Assembly: GCA_016808115.1 (NCBI GenBank)
Contig: JAEQBH010002966.1
Location: 248,001 to 312,000, forward strand
Direction: 5' to 3'
DNA length: 64,000 nucleotides
Source of the DNA: Tetrastigma voinierianum
Lineage: Eukaryota > Streptophyta > Magnoliopsida > Vitales > Vitaceae
Of this stretch, positions 23,045 through 35,136 are shown piece after piece. Numbering within the stretch: the stretch's first letter is position 1; every line of letters starts with the position of its first letter. The notes beneath the pieces were generated by a model. The model made no database searches. It worked only from the letters and a program-made list of their open reading frames with translations, and was not told the DNA's origin. Both the position numbers and the translations under genes were made by a program.

Positions 23045-24377
23045 TGTCACAAGGCTCAAAAGTACTATTTCGAGTCCCGTTTATTGCAGGTTTTGACACT
23101 TTGTAAAATAATCAGTTAATTAACCCGGGACGGTACATTATGTCCCTACTATTCTACTGATTGCATTTTGTGACTATTTTTGTAGTTTTTGCAAGATAAT
23201 CAGGCTAAAATTATCGAGTTAATTCAAACACAAAGAACCCGAGTTGAACTCATCGTTATAGATCAGATCCCAGAAGGAAAGAAGAGCAAAAAGTGAAGAA
23301 AATACACTATAGAATTTTGGTGTGGTTAAGTGAAATTTCTCAACCCGCATCTCTCAAAGCTGCTAAAGCTTTTCTCCGTCGCTAATTATTCACCCGCAAG
23401 CCACCGCTCACTTTCCCCGCGACTTGTTGCTTTTTGACTTTAATTTGTTACATTTTTTGTTTATTCCCTTTTTATCCCTTGTAATAGCTTTTGATTTTAG
23501 TTTTTTTTGTAATTCGCTTGGTCAGCGATAAGCTCCAACCGCACTCAACTGTTAAAACCCTTTACTCATTACACTCTGAAGGAAGCTTAGCTCTCCGCTC
23601 TTTCCGCCTCATTTTCTCCCTTTTCTTTCACTTTCAAGTATCCAAACACCCCGAGGATGACAACTCCTGGGAGGATGAGTGGTTAAACCCCTTCATCCTT
23701 AGCACTAAGGCTACCGGGATGAGGGTCTCAAGGGTTCGAGGGTTTCTGCGCTTCAACGCATGTGATTGTTGTCGTTTTTATGTTTCCTCTCAACTCCTAG
23801 GTTCAAATCCCTTCGATGCATCTCGAATGACCAGACTTGGCAATTCTTAGGTCTGATGCTTATTGCTAGATCCACCTGAGATTCATGCCATTTATTAGTC
23901 ACTGTAAGATGGGGTCAAAGAGATAGGTCTCTCACCGGATCGAGGCCATTAACGCTCAATAAATTCCATATTTCAAAAAGGAAATTTGTCAGGTTCGCTT
24001 TTATAGCCACATGAAGATCCGGTTCGGGAAATGACTATAAGTCATCCTCCCCAATGCGAGGAAATGGACCCGAGAACCCCTCAGTGACTTTTCGAACCCA
24101 AATCCAGCAGCTTGACACTTTAAGGATACTTCTTTTACATTTTATTTTATTTAAATTTCAGTTTTCCAAACAATACCCCTCACTGTTTTTATCACCACCT
24201 TAAAATCCAAACCAAATTCACCATTTTGGCCTTCACTGTAAATCATTTATGCGAAGAAAACTCATCCTTAAGTTCGACCCTAGAGCCACTATACTGCAGT
24301 AGCTATGCTATGGTAGTAAGAGGAATTTAGGTTATAAATATTGTTGATTCTGGGTACATCTATTGTGGCATGAATCA
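23045..24377 (+). repeat. 3' LTR of element A
   Basis: About 1.33 kb, homologous over its length to 9881-11233. It starts TGTCACAAGGCTCAAAAGT and ends GTGGCATGAATCA. The TATA-like box of the 5' copy is altered here. Confidence 0.75.
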
Positions 24378-25504
24378 AGAAGAAGCAATGGCTAGAGGTT
24401 AGAATTATGATATATTTATTCCTCAATACTACAGATTCTCTAGGCCCGATTAAAAGCTATGAAAGTTCTCGTTTTCTGTTCAAATATCTGCATCGAGCGT
24501 AGGATTTTTTTTTGCCCCACATGTGATGTTTGAATTAAAACATGGTATACATAGGAAATGTTTTTCATGAATTTGATGTAAAATCACATTTTATCATGGT
24601 AGAAAATGTGTGTTTTTATTCTGCCGGGAGCAAGCTCTGGTCAAGAAGACCTTCACCTTCCTCACAAGATGATGTGGGATAGAATATCCTTATCCTGGAT
24701 AATGCAGTGTTTGGTTATAACCTTATCCTGGATAAGAATAGAAAATTTTTAGAAAAAGGTGTATTTAGGGAGTATTGAACCAAGGACAACTCAAAGGAAT
24801 TTAAGAAGGCACACCTTCGCTAATCGGGTCACACTTGGCCATTTGGCCTAATAATAAAATGGTTATATTCATACTGCATTTACCTATAATTTCATGTAAT
24901 TGCAATTATTAATGAACATATTTCCAGATAAATGATTTTGAAATTAATATCCCAATTTTTTAATAATTTTGAATATGTATTTAATTTATTTGAGCCTATT
25001 ATTTTCAATTCATTTTTGAAAAATTAGCTATTAAGGATTTATTTTGTATACTATTCCTTATGAATATCATTGAAAATTATTGAAATGTCTTGTGATCCGT
25101 ATGATTTTAATTAATTAGAGATTGGCCACAACATATCTAATTACGAAAAATCATACATTAATTTGTTCATGGATCACATATATATTAAGGACATTCATTG
25201 TGATCGATTATACCTTATATGATAAATTTTATCCCACATGGAATTTTTATATTAAGTATAGTTGATCAAGGCATATTAGGTCAGTTATTATATTTCTAAT
25301 TTACTCACAGGAATTGAGAAATTCGAACAAAATTGATAGTTTTTCCATATAGTTAGATAAATTCAATTGAATTGAGACTTTAGCTCACAAGCAAGTATTA
25401 TGTCGTTGGATTTATTACACATAATTTACATCGGTAAATTATGATTCATTATTCTAGCCCCAAATTTAAGCACTTATTAGCTTGTATATTTATTCTATGT
25501 AGCT
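24378..25504 (+). other. AT-rich leader before copia gag
   Basis: No gene. About 1.1 kb of AT-rich DNA containing TTGGCCACAACATATC and GTTCATGGATCACATATATA (about 25127-25185), of the kind seen in copia leaders, which is memory-based and weak. No primer site or 5' LTR matching 32251-34486 was found. Confidence 0.4.
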
Positions 25505-26371
25505 TTGCAACCTAAAAATCACTATGATGTTAGATGTAATGTCCCTGAATTGAGTGGTAACAATTATAAAACATGGAATGAGCAAATCCTTCTTTATTTG
25601 GGATGGATGGACATTAACTATGCCATAAGGAAAGATGAACCTCAAATTACTGAAACCAGCACTAAAGAAGAAAAGGTACTCCACGAACAGTGGGAGGGAT
25701 CAAATGGCCTCAACGTTATGTTCATTAAGATGAGTATCTTTGCTAGTATTTGTGGTTCAGTCGAAAAGCATACCAATGTTCGGGCATTGCTTAAGGCGAT
25801 CGACAAGCAATTCGCCATCGATAAAGCACTCGCTAACACCCCGATCATGAAATTTCATCACTAAGGCTCACTAATGTGAAAGGTGCAGAGCGCATCATGG
25901 AGATGAGAGACATTGTAGCTCAACCTAAGACAATTTGAGGCTGCTATGCCTTGATATCTTCCTAGTAACTACATTTTGAACACCTTACTCCTCAAAGAAT
26001 ATGGACCCCTTTCCAAAATCTCCTACAACGCACATAAGGAAAAATGGTCGATTAATGAACTATTGACCATGTGTGTTCAAGAGGAAGGAAGGTTGCTTAT
26101 GGAACAAGGGGAAAGTGCGATGCTTGTCATTAAAGAGAAATACCATAATCGAGGAAGGAATCAGGGCAAGAACCAAGCTGATAAGAAAGGGAACAACAAA
26201 GTACCACCCCAAGGTGGCATCAAGAAAGAATCCAAGTGTTTCTTCTGTAAAAAGAAGGGACACATGAAGAATGATTGCACCAAATTTAAGAAATGGCTTG
26301 AAAATAAAGGTAATTCAATCTTGTGTGTTTGTTATGAATCTAATATGGTTGATGTTAATCATAATACATGG
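25505..26371 (+). pseudogene. Copia gag with zinc knuckle
   Basis: The N-terminal part MQPKNHYDVRCNVPELSG with NNYKTWNEQILLYLGWMD (25505-25864) is the copia gag capsid domain. A frameshift near 25860 leads to the second part (25976-26371), which carries SINELLTMCVQEEGRLL and a zinc knuckle CFFCKKKGHMKNDC (CX2CX4HX4C) at 26237-26278. Gag binds the element RNA and forms particles. The zinc knuckle is intact. Protease follows after an in-frame TAG at 26372. Confidence 0.85.
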
Positions 26372-26611
26372 TAGATTGATTCTGGATCTACAATCCATAT
26401 TTCGAATACCTTGCATGGTATGCGAATCCTAAGGAAGGACGTGAGCAGAATGTCTTATCTCGAAATAAAGTTGGCTCACATGTGGAATCCATAGGGACTT
26501 GTAGTCTAGTCCTGGATAATGGCTATGTTTTGGATTTAGAGAGGACCTTTTATATACCAAGTTTCTCTAGAATTTGATTTTAGTTTCAAGATTTGTACCC
26601 TTAGGGTATTC
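26372..26611 (+). pseudogene. Copia protease start, truncated
   Basis: The TAG at 26372-26374 stands where copia polyproteins have Trp. Then follows IDSGSTIHISNTLHGM, with the catalytic DSG codons at 26378-26386, a decayed middle, LERTFYIPSFSR and VSRFVPLGYSF. The frame stops being copia at about 26612, where gypsy reverse transcriptase begins. The integrase that should follow is absent. Confidence 0.75.
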
Positions 26612-27434
26612 CTTTATCGATGATATCCTAGTGTATTCAGGTAGCCCAGAGGAACATTTAGAGCACCTGAGGATTGTGTTGCAAACCCTAAGGGAGCGGC
26701 AACATGCTGTTGAGCAGTGCCGGGCCATTATTGTAGTGACATTCCTAGGTCATGTGATCTCACCAGGGCGAGCGTGATCCCTGCAAAATGTGTTGTGGTA
26801 AATTGAAACCGCCAAAGAATGTGTCGTGAGGTCGTAAGCTTCCTTGGTTTAGCAGGTATTACTGTGAAGTTTGTTGAGGAAGTTCTTCCAAGATAGCCCA
26901 CGACCAAACTAACAAGCGAAAAGATGTCAAGTATGATCGCGGATGCCTCACAACGTAGTTTTATAGAGTCAAGAGCAGATTGACTTCAGCTCCAGTTCTA
27001 GCTTTGCCCAATGGAAGAGATGGGTCAGGGTTTACAAATGATGTTACGTACAGGCCTTGCTGAGTTTCATGCGTAATGATAGTAAGTGATCGTGATATGC
27101 CTCTAGACAGCTGAAGAAGCATGAGGAGAAGTTACCCCCAGAGTTATCAAGGATTCATGATACATTCCATGTGTCGATGTTAAGGAAATATATCCCAAAT
27201 CCTTCACATGTGTTGAGAGCAAACAAGGCAAATAAAGGAGAATCGGATTCTGAGGAGGAAACACCTGTGCAGATTGTAGATCAAAATGAACAGGTGTTGA
27301 GGAGTAAGGTGAATCCTTTGGTTAAAGTCTTATGGAAGAATCATGAGAGAGAGGCAACTACATGGGAGCCAGAGGCTCAGATGCGCTGGTCAGATCCTCA
27401 CTATTTCTCCACTAGGTACTTTCCTTTCCTTTGA
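26612..27434 (+). pseudogene. Gypsy pol remnant of T (RT end, RNase H scrap, integrase tail)
   Basis: It starts at the reverse-transcriptase active site IDDILVYSGSPEEHLEHL (26615-26670), then FLGHVISPG (about 26748). Then SFLGLAGYY and SRLTSAPVLALPNGRDG appear in shifted frames (26840-27020). YASRQLKKHEEKLPP (about 27090-27140, RNase H) runs directly into LSRIHDTFHVSMLRKYIPN (27145-27200, the integrase tail), so roughly 600 codons of RNase H and integrase are deleted. The tail ends with EREATTWEPEAQM, the chromodomain-like region. Confidence 0.8.
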
Positions 27435-27468
27435 GTTTAGTTTGTTCATTTCGAGGACGAAATGTTCT

Positions 27469-27483
27469 AAAGGAGGGAGGATT
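27469..27483 (+). promoter_or_regulatory. Polypurine tract of T
   Basis: AAAGGAGGGAGGATT immediately before the LTR start TGTAACACCCC, preceded by the usual TTCGAGGACGAAATGTTC. Confidence 0.8.
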
Positions 27484-30400
27484 TGTAACACCCCGCCCCA
27501 AGAGGGTGTACGGTATGGGTAACCGTAGGGTCGCATATGTGTACCAAGGGCTTCCTTAATTATTTGAGTGCCATAGTAGTATTTTTGAAAGTTGTTTTTA
27601 AGGATGAAATTATAAAGTTTTTAAAGAATTGTGGCATTTGTGCAATTAAGGAAAGTGGAGGGGTGGAAGTACAAATTATGGAAATTTCTTAAAAGATAAT
27701 ACACACAATTGCTAAATGGTTCAGTGAAGGCCTAAAAATTCTCTAGATCTCTGATGATGAAACAGCATCGCACCGTTAAATTCGTTCTCTGAACTAAATG
27801 ACCTAAAAGTTTCACGACTCGAGACAAATGTATTATTTTACGAATTTCAAGATAATCGCCAAGGATTCTCAGTGGATGAGATTTTACGAAAAATCTCAAT
27901 GAAAATGGCTTGAGTTAAAGTTCATTGAAAATAATTGAACTCAAAAGAAATAAATTTTTCGAGTAAATGGACTAACGAGGCAATATAAACTATGATCCAA
28001 ATAAGAATAATAAGAATAATAATAATAATAATAATAATTAAAAAAAATGAAAAAAATGAAAAGAGAATGGAGCAAACGTGTTCGGCTGGATAAGTAGGAA
28101 AAAAAATATAATAATAAAATAAATAAATAAAGAAACAAATAAAGAGAGAAAGAAATAAAAAGAAAAGTCGTGCGGCGTAGTAGGAAATCGTACTACGTGG
28201 AGAGACCGTGAGCAGAGAGATTTGTTTTAATTTTTTCTCTTCGTTTCTTTCTCGACATGTGAATCTAATTAGATTTGTTGGAGCAGAAGGCAAGTTGACT
28301 ACGCGACGAGCTACGCGTAGATACCAATATCTTAAATAAGCCACAAACTTTAAGAGGTAGGAAATTTCATTTGTGTTATTTTGAGCCTAAAGGCTATATA
28401 ATGGCTCGAATATTCTTGGGAGGCTGAGTAATTTCTCTGCCCCAAAATTTTAGACTGAGTTTAGGGAATTTTAGACATTTTCTGACAAATTCAAGCAACA
28501 GGACTCGTTTTCTGACAGCCAGTTAAAATTTCAGATTTTATTCAGACAAATCTTACATAATTTTCATAAATGTTTTCTAAAGTGCTTTAAACTCTACGAA
28601 AGTCCCTTGAGTCTATAATCTAGCCATATAAGCCATGGGATGTCATTTCCACCCACATATTTTCTCGAAAAATTTTAATCAGAGTACCAAGTGCAAATTG
28701 CTTGGTTGTGCCGACGTGTGTGATCTAATACATCGAATGTGTAGTAATAGCGAGGCGGGAGAAATTGTGGAGTCGCTACCACCATTTGTGAAAGGAAAGC
28801 TTGAAATAGTTTAAACCTATTTTTCATAAATACTATGCCAGATATTATAAACTATTTTACGCTGGTATTTAATTATTTTGATTGTAAACCATATTTTAAA
28901 GCAAGCAATGAGTTTTAGGAAGCAAGCAATGAGTTTTAGGAAGCAAGCAATGAGTTTTTAAGCAAGCAATGGTTTTGATTTAAACCATATGTGAAAAGCA
29001 AACAAGTAATGGTTTTGATGTATTCAACTGATCTTTAAAAGTTAACCAAGCAATGGTTTTGAGTTGTAAAACCATATTTCAGCAAGCAAGCAAGCAAACA
29101 AAGTATATTTTATAAAATGTGCCTAACGAAAAATCCCTACTTTAAGAAAGCATGCCTGCCAAAGGTATCTGCACGCACAAAGGGTGTTAGACATCATTTC
29201 ATGCATTTTAGATTTGTCTCGGTCGCAAACTTAGTCTAGCACTCATGGCATTTTTAAAATGAGACTGCAGCACGATCGAGTATAATATGGGTTATGCACG
29301 CTTAGCTGATTATGAGCCAAGGCCACCATATTTACCTAAAAAGTGGGAATAAGCTAAGGCCTTCCACTCCAGTGACGCTGGACTCAGTCCGTACCACCCA
29401 GACGGCTGAAGCCCGTGCTCCCGTGTTCACTAGTACACAAAGAAGCGAAAGGCCTCTAGTGGTTGATGATTTATAAGCATGTTTTATACAAACTTTGAAA
29501 TCAACCATCGGTGCATCTACGAGTCCGTGCCCCGTGTTTCTTTAAAGTAAGCGATTGCCAAGGCTCCTGTTTGCAGAAAAATTTTATAAACTTTTAAAGT
29601 AAACGGTTGAGCCTAGGCTCCCATGTTTGTGAAAAGTTTTCGTAATTTTAAAGAAACGGTTGAGCCTGTGCTCTATGTTTATTTTAAAGAAACGGTTGAG
29701 CTCAGTTCGTGTTTATAAAAAAGTTTTATAAACTTAAAGCAAGAGGTTCATGAAAAGTATTATAACTTAAAGGAAGCTGGCTGAGCTTGCAGTTCCTAGT
29801 GGTTTATAAAAATTTTATAAACTTTTAAAGCAAAGCAAGCCAGAGATTTATGAAAAGTTTTATAAACTTTTAAAGCAAGTAAAGCAAGCAAGCAAGAGGT
29901 TTACTTAAAATTTTAGAAACTCAAAGGAAGCAAAGAAAGCCGGCGCGAAGGCACATGAAAAGTTTTAGAACTTAGCAGAGCAAGCAAGGTTTCGAAATGT
30001 CTCTTTAAAAGAGAGTTTTATAGTTTTGAGATATTTTCTTAAAAGCAAACATTTTATATAAAGCATACACTCACCGAGCCTGCTTAGCTCATTATTTTCC
30101 GTTTAAAACTATTTTCCGTGCATAGTAATACCCTGACGCCGGAGCATATTAGATTCTCCCGACTTTGTATCGTTGTCAGATAAATAACTTATGTAAGGAA
30201 ATACTTTTAAATTTCAGACAGCTTGAGCATATGTATACATAGTTTTATCAGGAAAATGTGATGAGCCCGAGGCTCTTGAAAGATGTGTCACCGCTTATAT
30301 TTTGAAAAGTGTAAATCAGACATATAGGTTTTCTGATATGTCTTCAGAGGCAACCAAGGTGTCGATAAATTTTATAAATCATGTTTTGAAGAAAAATTTT

Positions 30401-30526
30401 ATACGGTTTTCAAAGAAGTAACACGGCTTCGCTCTCAAGGTGGATTCTCTAGTCGGGCTGAAGTAATGGTCGGGGGTTTCATGGGGTGGCTTCGCACACC
30501 CGCTCGCTAGTAGGTGGGGTGTGACA
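27484..30526 (+). repeat. 3' LTR of T
   Basis: About 3.04 kb, from TGTAACACCCCGCCCC to GGTGGGGTGTGACA. It contains an ATA/AAT microsatellite (about 28003-28040), a 21-bp tandem repeat (28899-28961) and a long region of AAGC-rich and AAGTTTTATAAACTTTTAAAG-type repeats (29570-29990). Minus-strand open frames here (for example 28344-27922) are low-complexity artefacts. Confidence 0.8.
28899..28961. repeat. 21-bp tandem repeat, three copies
   Basis: The unit AAGCAAGCAATGAGTTTTAGG starts at 28899, 28920 and 28941; the third copy is slightly changed at its end. Related AAGCAAGCAATGGTTTTGA segments follow to about 29060. Confidence 0.9.
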
Positions 30527-31541
30527 ATCTTCCTTTAGATTTGAAGAGAATATCATGGACCAGTGCATATACCAGAAGGTTAGTGGGAGCAAGATTTGTT
30601 TCTTAATTCTCTATGTAGAAGACATTTTAATTGCAACCAATGATAGGGGTTTGATGCACGAGGTGAAACAATTTCTCTCTAACCATTTTGACATGAAAGA
30701 TATGGGTGATGCCTCTTATATTATAGGCATAAAGATCTTTAGAGACATACATAATGGTATTTTAGGTCTGTCACAAGAAACCTATAACAATAGAGTTTTG
30801 GAAAGATTTAGGATGAAAGATTGTTCACCAAGTGTTGCTTTCATCGTGAAAGGGGATAGGTTTAATTTGAACTAATGTCCCAAGAATGATTTTGAGAAGG
30901 AGCAAGTGAAGAACATCCCATATGCTTCAGTTGTTGGCAGTATAACATATGTTCAAGTCTGCACTAGACTTAACATAGCATTTGTTGTCAGTATGTTGGG
31001 AAGATATCAGAGTAACCTAGGTATGGACCACTAGAGAGCTACAAAGAAAGTCTTAAGATACCTTTAAGGAACGAAGGAATACATGCTTATGTATAGGCGA
31101 ACGAACAACCTAGAGATAATTGGTTATTTAGATTCAGACTTTGCTAGCTGTGTTGATTCACGTAAATCAACATTCGGATACATTTTCATGTTTACCCATG
31201 GAGCTATATCATGGAGAAGTGCGAAACAGACTTCGATAGCTACTTCCACTATGGAGGTTGAGTTCGTCTCTTGTTTTGAGGCTACACTACATGTATGTAT
31301 AATGAAGAGTTTCATTTATGTTTGTAATCGCGCACTTTGTATATCTAGGCCACTAAAAGTATTTTGTGACACCAGCATACCCTGGGCTAAAAACACAGTG
31401 GTGCTAAGTCGAAGCAAACACATCGACATCAAGTATTTAGCCATAAGAGAGCGTGTTAAGGATAAGACAGGGTTCATTGAACACGTTAGGATTGAATTGA
31501 TGATTGATCTCGACTATGGTATGCCACCGCCAAAATTCTAA
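30527..31541 (+). pseudogene. Copia reverse transcriptase C-terminus and RNase H
   Basis: It starts with FEENIMDQCIYQKVSGSKI-type sequence (about 30538). The catalytic box reads LYVEDILIATND, so the second Asp-containing motif YVDD has become YVED (30612-30623). It continues with HFDMKDMGDASYIIGIKI and LGLSQETYNNRVLERF, stops at 30873, then NIPYASVVGSITY and, in RNase H, GYLDSDFASCVDSRKSTFGY (about 31120-31180) and SKHIDIKYLAIRERVK (about 31415). The RNase H acidic residues in the DSDFA motif are readable. In-frame stops at 30873 and near 31032 break it. It follows T's LTR directly. Confidence 0.8.
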
Positions 31542-32234
31542 GGATCATATAAATCATATGGACTCGGGTCTATTGGTGTGGATTTATCAGAGCAAGACAA
31601 TGTATGGAACTCTATTTAGTTATGATATTTCTCATTATGTTTAGCATACCGCTTATTTGTTTGAGAAATGTCATTAAAGTATGGACCAAGAATAAACATA
31701 GGTTTAAATATCAGATAAGTGGGGTGATTATTATAAAACATGATACACAGGGTCACATGGTAGATACACTTTTGTGAGGACCTATCGCTAAGGACTGTGT
31801 ATCTCTCGTTTTAGTTGTGGGTATGTTAGAGCATATGGACCAAGTGGAGAATGTAGACCACCGCTGGGTACACCTACGATGGTAGATCGCTAACACATCT
31901 TTATCGAGTGTGGTTCATATAGCCACACACAAGATATGCAATTGGTATTGAAGAATGTTGGGTTATCACCACTCTATATGATCATGTTTGCTTGACTCAC
32001 CCTCCCTGAGTGAAAGGATCTCATCGTATGCACTGATTGAGGTGGGTAGCGAATCCAGATGCAGAGACCCGTTATCCTTCGGTGAACATCCCGCGCGGCG
32101 CTATATATGCGTGTGAAACGTTCGTTATGCAATAACGCTTGAATCTGATCAGCACACGTATTTAGCTAGAACTGTCACTCAGAGGATGCATTCGCGCAGA
32201 ATGCGTGGCAGAGACAGCGCGGTATCGTACTAAG
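31542..32234 (+). other. Copia spacer between pol and 3' LTR
   Basis: No gene. This is the untranslated region between the end of pol and the polypurine tract of the copia element. No repeat or protein motif is visible. Confidence 0.5.
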
Positions 32235-32245
32235 AAGAAGGGGGC
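32233..32245 (+). promoter_or_regulatory. Polypurine tract of the copia element
   Basis: AAGAAGAAGGGGG, followed six bases later by the LTR start TGTTAGTATGG. Confidence 0.65.
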
Positions 32246-32250
32246 ACTTT

Positions 32251-34486
32251 TGTTAGTATGGTTTAAAGAAACATATAGACGATTATGATATTATGAGAAA
32301 TATCAATTTGATTGTCATATATATTTATTCACATAATGTTAATATGGTTTTGAATTCTGGATTTGTCCAAGAACACAATAATATAATCTTGGAAAACCTT
32401 CTAACACTATACATTTCACCAATTAGATAACCACATTCCTCAATTAGGTCAATGGGTCTAATTAGCTGCTTTTGAATTAATCATCTTGTAGATCTAGTTA
32501 TTTTTCCTTTTCAGTACTTCACAACCTTTTCTGATAACTAGAAACTGCTCATACCCATAGATAAGATAATACAAGCCTTTCCCAATTCAATTGATACCTC
32601 AGTCTACAATTCATTAGAATGTTCCATCTCCTTGATTATAATCTAAGCTAACACGGGATCAAGATTATTCTGCCAAATTGAGATGAAACCTCTAAGAGTG
32701 AGAAATTTTCTATCAGCAAATTGTTCTAGCATTGGTAGGAACAAAATCCGTGAAGAATTAAAATCACACTTAGAGTGCATTAGTTCATCAAATATCAATT
32801 AAATTTACCCTCGGGTGACTATTCTCTGTTCTCAAGTAGTCCATCTCTATGTCATGTTAGAGAAGTGCTCTAAAGGCAATCGCCATTAGCACTTATTATA
32901 CGCACAACATATTATTTAATATGTAAGGCTTCTTCGTTCATACGTTGAATTCATATAGATCTTTAATCGAATTAATGAAGTCCATGATACATAACGTAGC
33001 ATAAAGGAAATCATGATGGGATCATGATAATAAGATTCCTATCATGTGCAATTATGTTAGTGTCTAAATTATCCTTGGCCATGTGGATCATCAAGATCAG
33101 ATACTGGCTGACCGACGTATCAAGATATGTCATACTCCTTGGATTGACTGCAAGATCTTATAAACTCGTGTGGATCAGCGAGTCACCAGTTGGCATGGAT
33201 GCTTGCTAAGAGAAGCAGATCGGAGGACCTATAATGAGACAATCATATGGATCATCTATTCAAATGTAGATGATTGTCTCATCATAAAGAATGGTGCAAG
33301 TATCCTTAGACTCGAGGTGCTCATGACATTCCTGATGTTGATCTCAGACACCTCAATCCATCTCTTTGGGCTTCCGAGGGGGTCTCTCATTGAATGAGGA
33401 TCAAGTTATAATTGAGGTGTTCGAAGGTAATCGAAAGAAATAATAAATAGATTTGCCACCCTAACAGAGGGAAGTATACCTAAGGCCTCTCATTATAATC
33501 ATTTCTGGGACCTCTGCCAGATGAGAATGCCTTGAGGAGGTCTTCAAGTGAATAACGGTTAAGGATGAATCCGAGACAAGATCAAATATCACTGCGGCTA
33601 TGTGGCATAGCCAATCTGGGTTGGAGAGCTACACATTGTCCAGTTCAACCAAGTGTATGATTGGTGAAAGGACGATTGCATGATATTTGTCTACGGGAAG
33701 GGTATGCGTCGATCTACTGACTTTCCGGTCAATCGGGTTAAGATGTGCTAGATACCAATCTTGATCTGCTTAATTCAATAGTTAACCAAGTGGCCAACAT
33801 AACTCGAACCTAATGGGTCACACACACTAGAAGAGCTTCAGCGTATATGAAACGGATTTGATGTGATCAAAATACGAGGAGAGTTAATTCATGAATGAAA
33901 TGTCACAGATTATGGAATCTGGCTGGAAGTCTCACTTATAGAGATAATAGGCTTGGGCTTGTACTCCCCTAGCCAGTGGTTTGAATCCCGCCGTATAACG
34001 CATGTATGCGTAAATCATCATCACTACGAAAGTGAGGGGCATTTTGGCTATTTCACAAGATAAGGTTTTCCTACAACTGAATGTTATGGAAACCCTAAAA
34101 TAGATGACTCTTCGAGACTAGAAAGATTCAAGAGAAAATCCATTTATCTCCTCTCATTTCCAAGGTGTTTTAGAGTCTAGAGACCTGTGTTTCGGGCTTC
34201 CTCTTTGAATCTGACTGCTAGCACCGGACCTTTCAAGACCGTTGCCTTGGAGGTTTTTAGCTTCACTCTTCGTGTGGATATCGTTAGAGGTGAACCTAAG
34301 ACTTGCTCGTCTGCATTTAAAGTTGCCCCTTGACTTAATACTCTCTAGTTTAAAACCGACACGCGTAATCTAAACTATATTACTTTTCGTCAGAACCTGA
34401 TTCGAGTTGCCAAGGGTCCTCGATGGGTTTTGCTAGATTTTTTTGTTTTCCGCTGCTATTGGCAAGTGTTGCCACCCAACGAAACA
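32251..34486 (+). repeat. 3' LTR of the copia element
   Basis: About 2.2 kb. It starts TGTTAGTATGG after a polypurine tract and ends near ACCCAACGAAACA (34474-34486); the stretch TTTTGTTTTCCGCTGCTATT just before is typical of the end of plant copia LTRs. The right edge is also where homology to LTR C begins. A GGTTTGAATCCCGCC string near 33976 resembles a tRNA T-arm, but no tRNA fold is present. Small open frames at 33024-33397 are not supported as genes. Confidence 0.6.
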
Positions 34487-35136
34487 CTTCATGTCACATA
34501 GAGGGATCTTGGAAATCTAAACAAAGATACAATTCCTTCTAGGTATAGATCACTAGTATTCAAAACAACTCCATACACGAACAATATCAATTAGATAAAC
34601 CCAGATCTCGTACCCACAACTTCAATAATACTATTGCAATTGATATTCAAATCAACCAATTCCTTCTCAGAGGAAGCTTAGTTATTTAAATCTGAATCAC
34701 CAATCATACTGATCAGTCGGTCAAACAAATCTATCAGGAATCGATTAACTGAATGAGAAATGGATTCAAGAAAAGTTTCTAAATCCAATCAAGTTCAGAC
34801 ATAATTGAAAACTAGATCAGCAATATTCTCAACTTCATAATTCAACTCAGATCCAACACCTAGTAAAATAAAAAGAAAAAAAATAAAAATATATACAATA
34901 GACTTAAGTTCTCCCAGACGGTCAAGGTTCGCGAAAAGTTCGCGCACTATTCCCTAGAGCCTTTAATATAGTTTAGATCTTAGGCCAGCCTCAAAACTGA
35001 TAAAGGAGAACGAACACACTTCGAAAAGCCCAGAAATGCTACCCTAGTTGCTGATGTCATGATGATGTCGCGAAAACAGAGTCGTCAATGTCGAAGGTTG
35101 CATTTGATGTCACGACATTGAAAATCATTGACAATT

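Larger units (their letters stand above)
9881..24377 (+). mobile_element. Element A, Athila/Tat-like LTR element hosting B
   Basis: A plus-strand LTR retrotransposon bounded by related LTRs (9881-11233 and 23045-24377). It has a tRNA-Asp-type primer site at 11236 and a shortened gag. Chromovirus B (12484-21006) is inserted in its interior with a CCACC duplication. With B removed, the interior is only about 3.3 kb and lacks any recognisable protease, reverse transcriptase or integrase. A is therefore either a deleted copy or a non-autonomous derivative. An AGAAG string lies next to both ends (9874-9878 and 24378-24382) but is two bases off the left LTR edge, so the target duplication is only suggestive. 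Confidence 0.7.
26612..30526 (+). mobile_element. Truncated gypsy element T inside the copia
   Basis: A plus-strand gypsy 3' portion: the end of reverse transcriptase, a scrap of RNase H fused to the integrase tail, a polypurine tract and a 3 kb LTR ending GTGTGACA. Its 5' LTR, gag, protease and most of pol are absent. Copia sequence resumes immediately at 30527. The right edge is a normal LTR end, while the left edge cuts into both coding regions, so insertion followed by a deletion spanning the left copia/T border explains the structure. Confidence 0.75.
24378..34486 (+). mobile_element. Copia-type element, interior partly replaced by gypsy T
   Basis: A Ty1/copia element in plus orientation: gag, protease start, (gypsy fragment T at 26612-30526), the C-terminal part of reverse transcriptase with RNase H, polypurine tract and 3' LTR. 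The integrase and the N-terminal half of reverse transcriptase are missing. A 5' LTR is not recognisable, and the left edge is set only by the end of element A. Its 3' LTR ends directly against the interior of LTR C, so the copia probably inserted into C. Confidence 0.7.

Noticed and set aside
27922..28344. 140-residue minus-strand frame with Tyr/Ile/Phe runs
   Set aside because: Falls in the AT-rich part of T's LTR across an AAT microsatellite.
33940..34000. Possible tRNA gene (GGTTTGAATCCCGCC)
   Set aside because: No acceptor, D or anticodon arm could be paired around it; it lies within the copia LTR.
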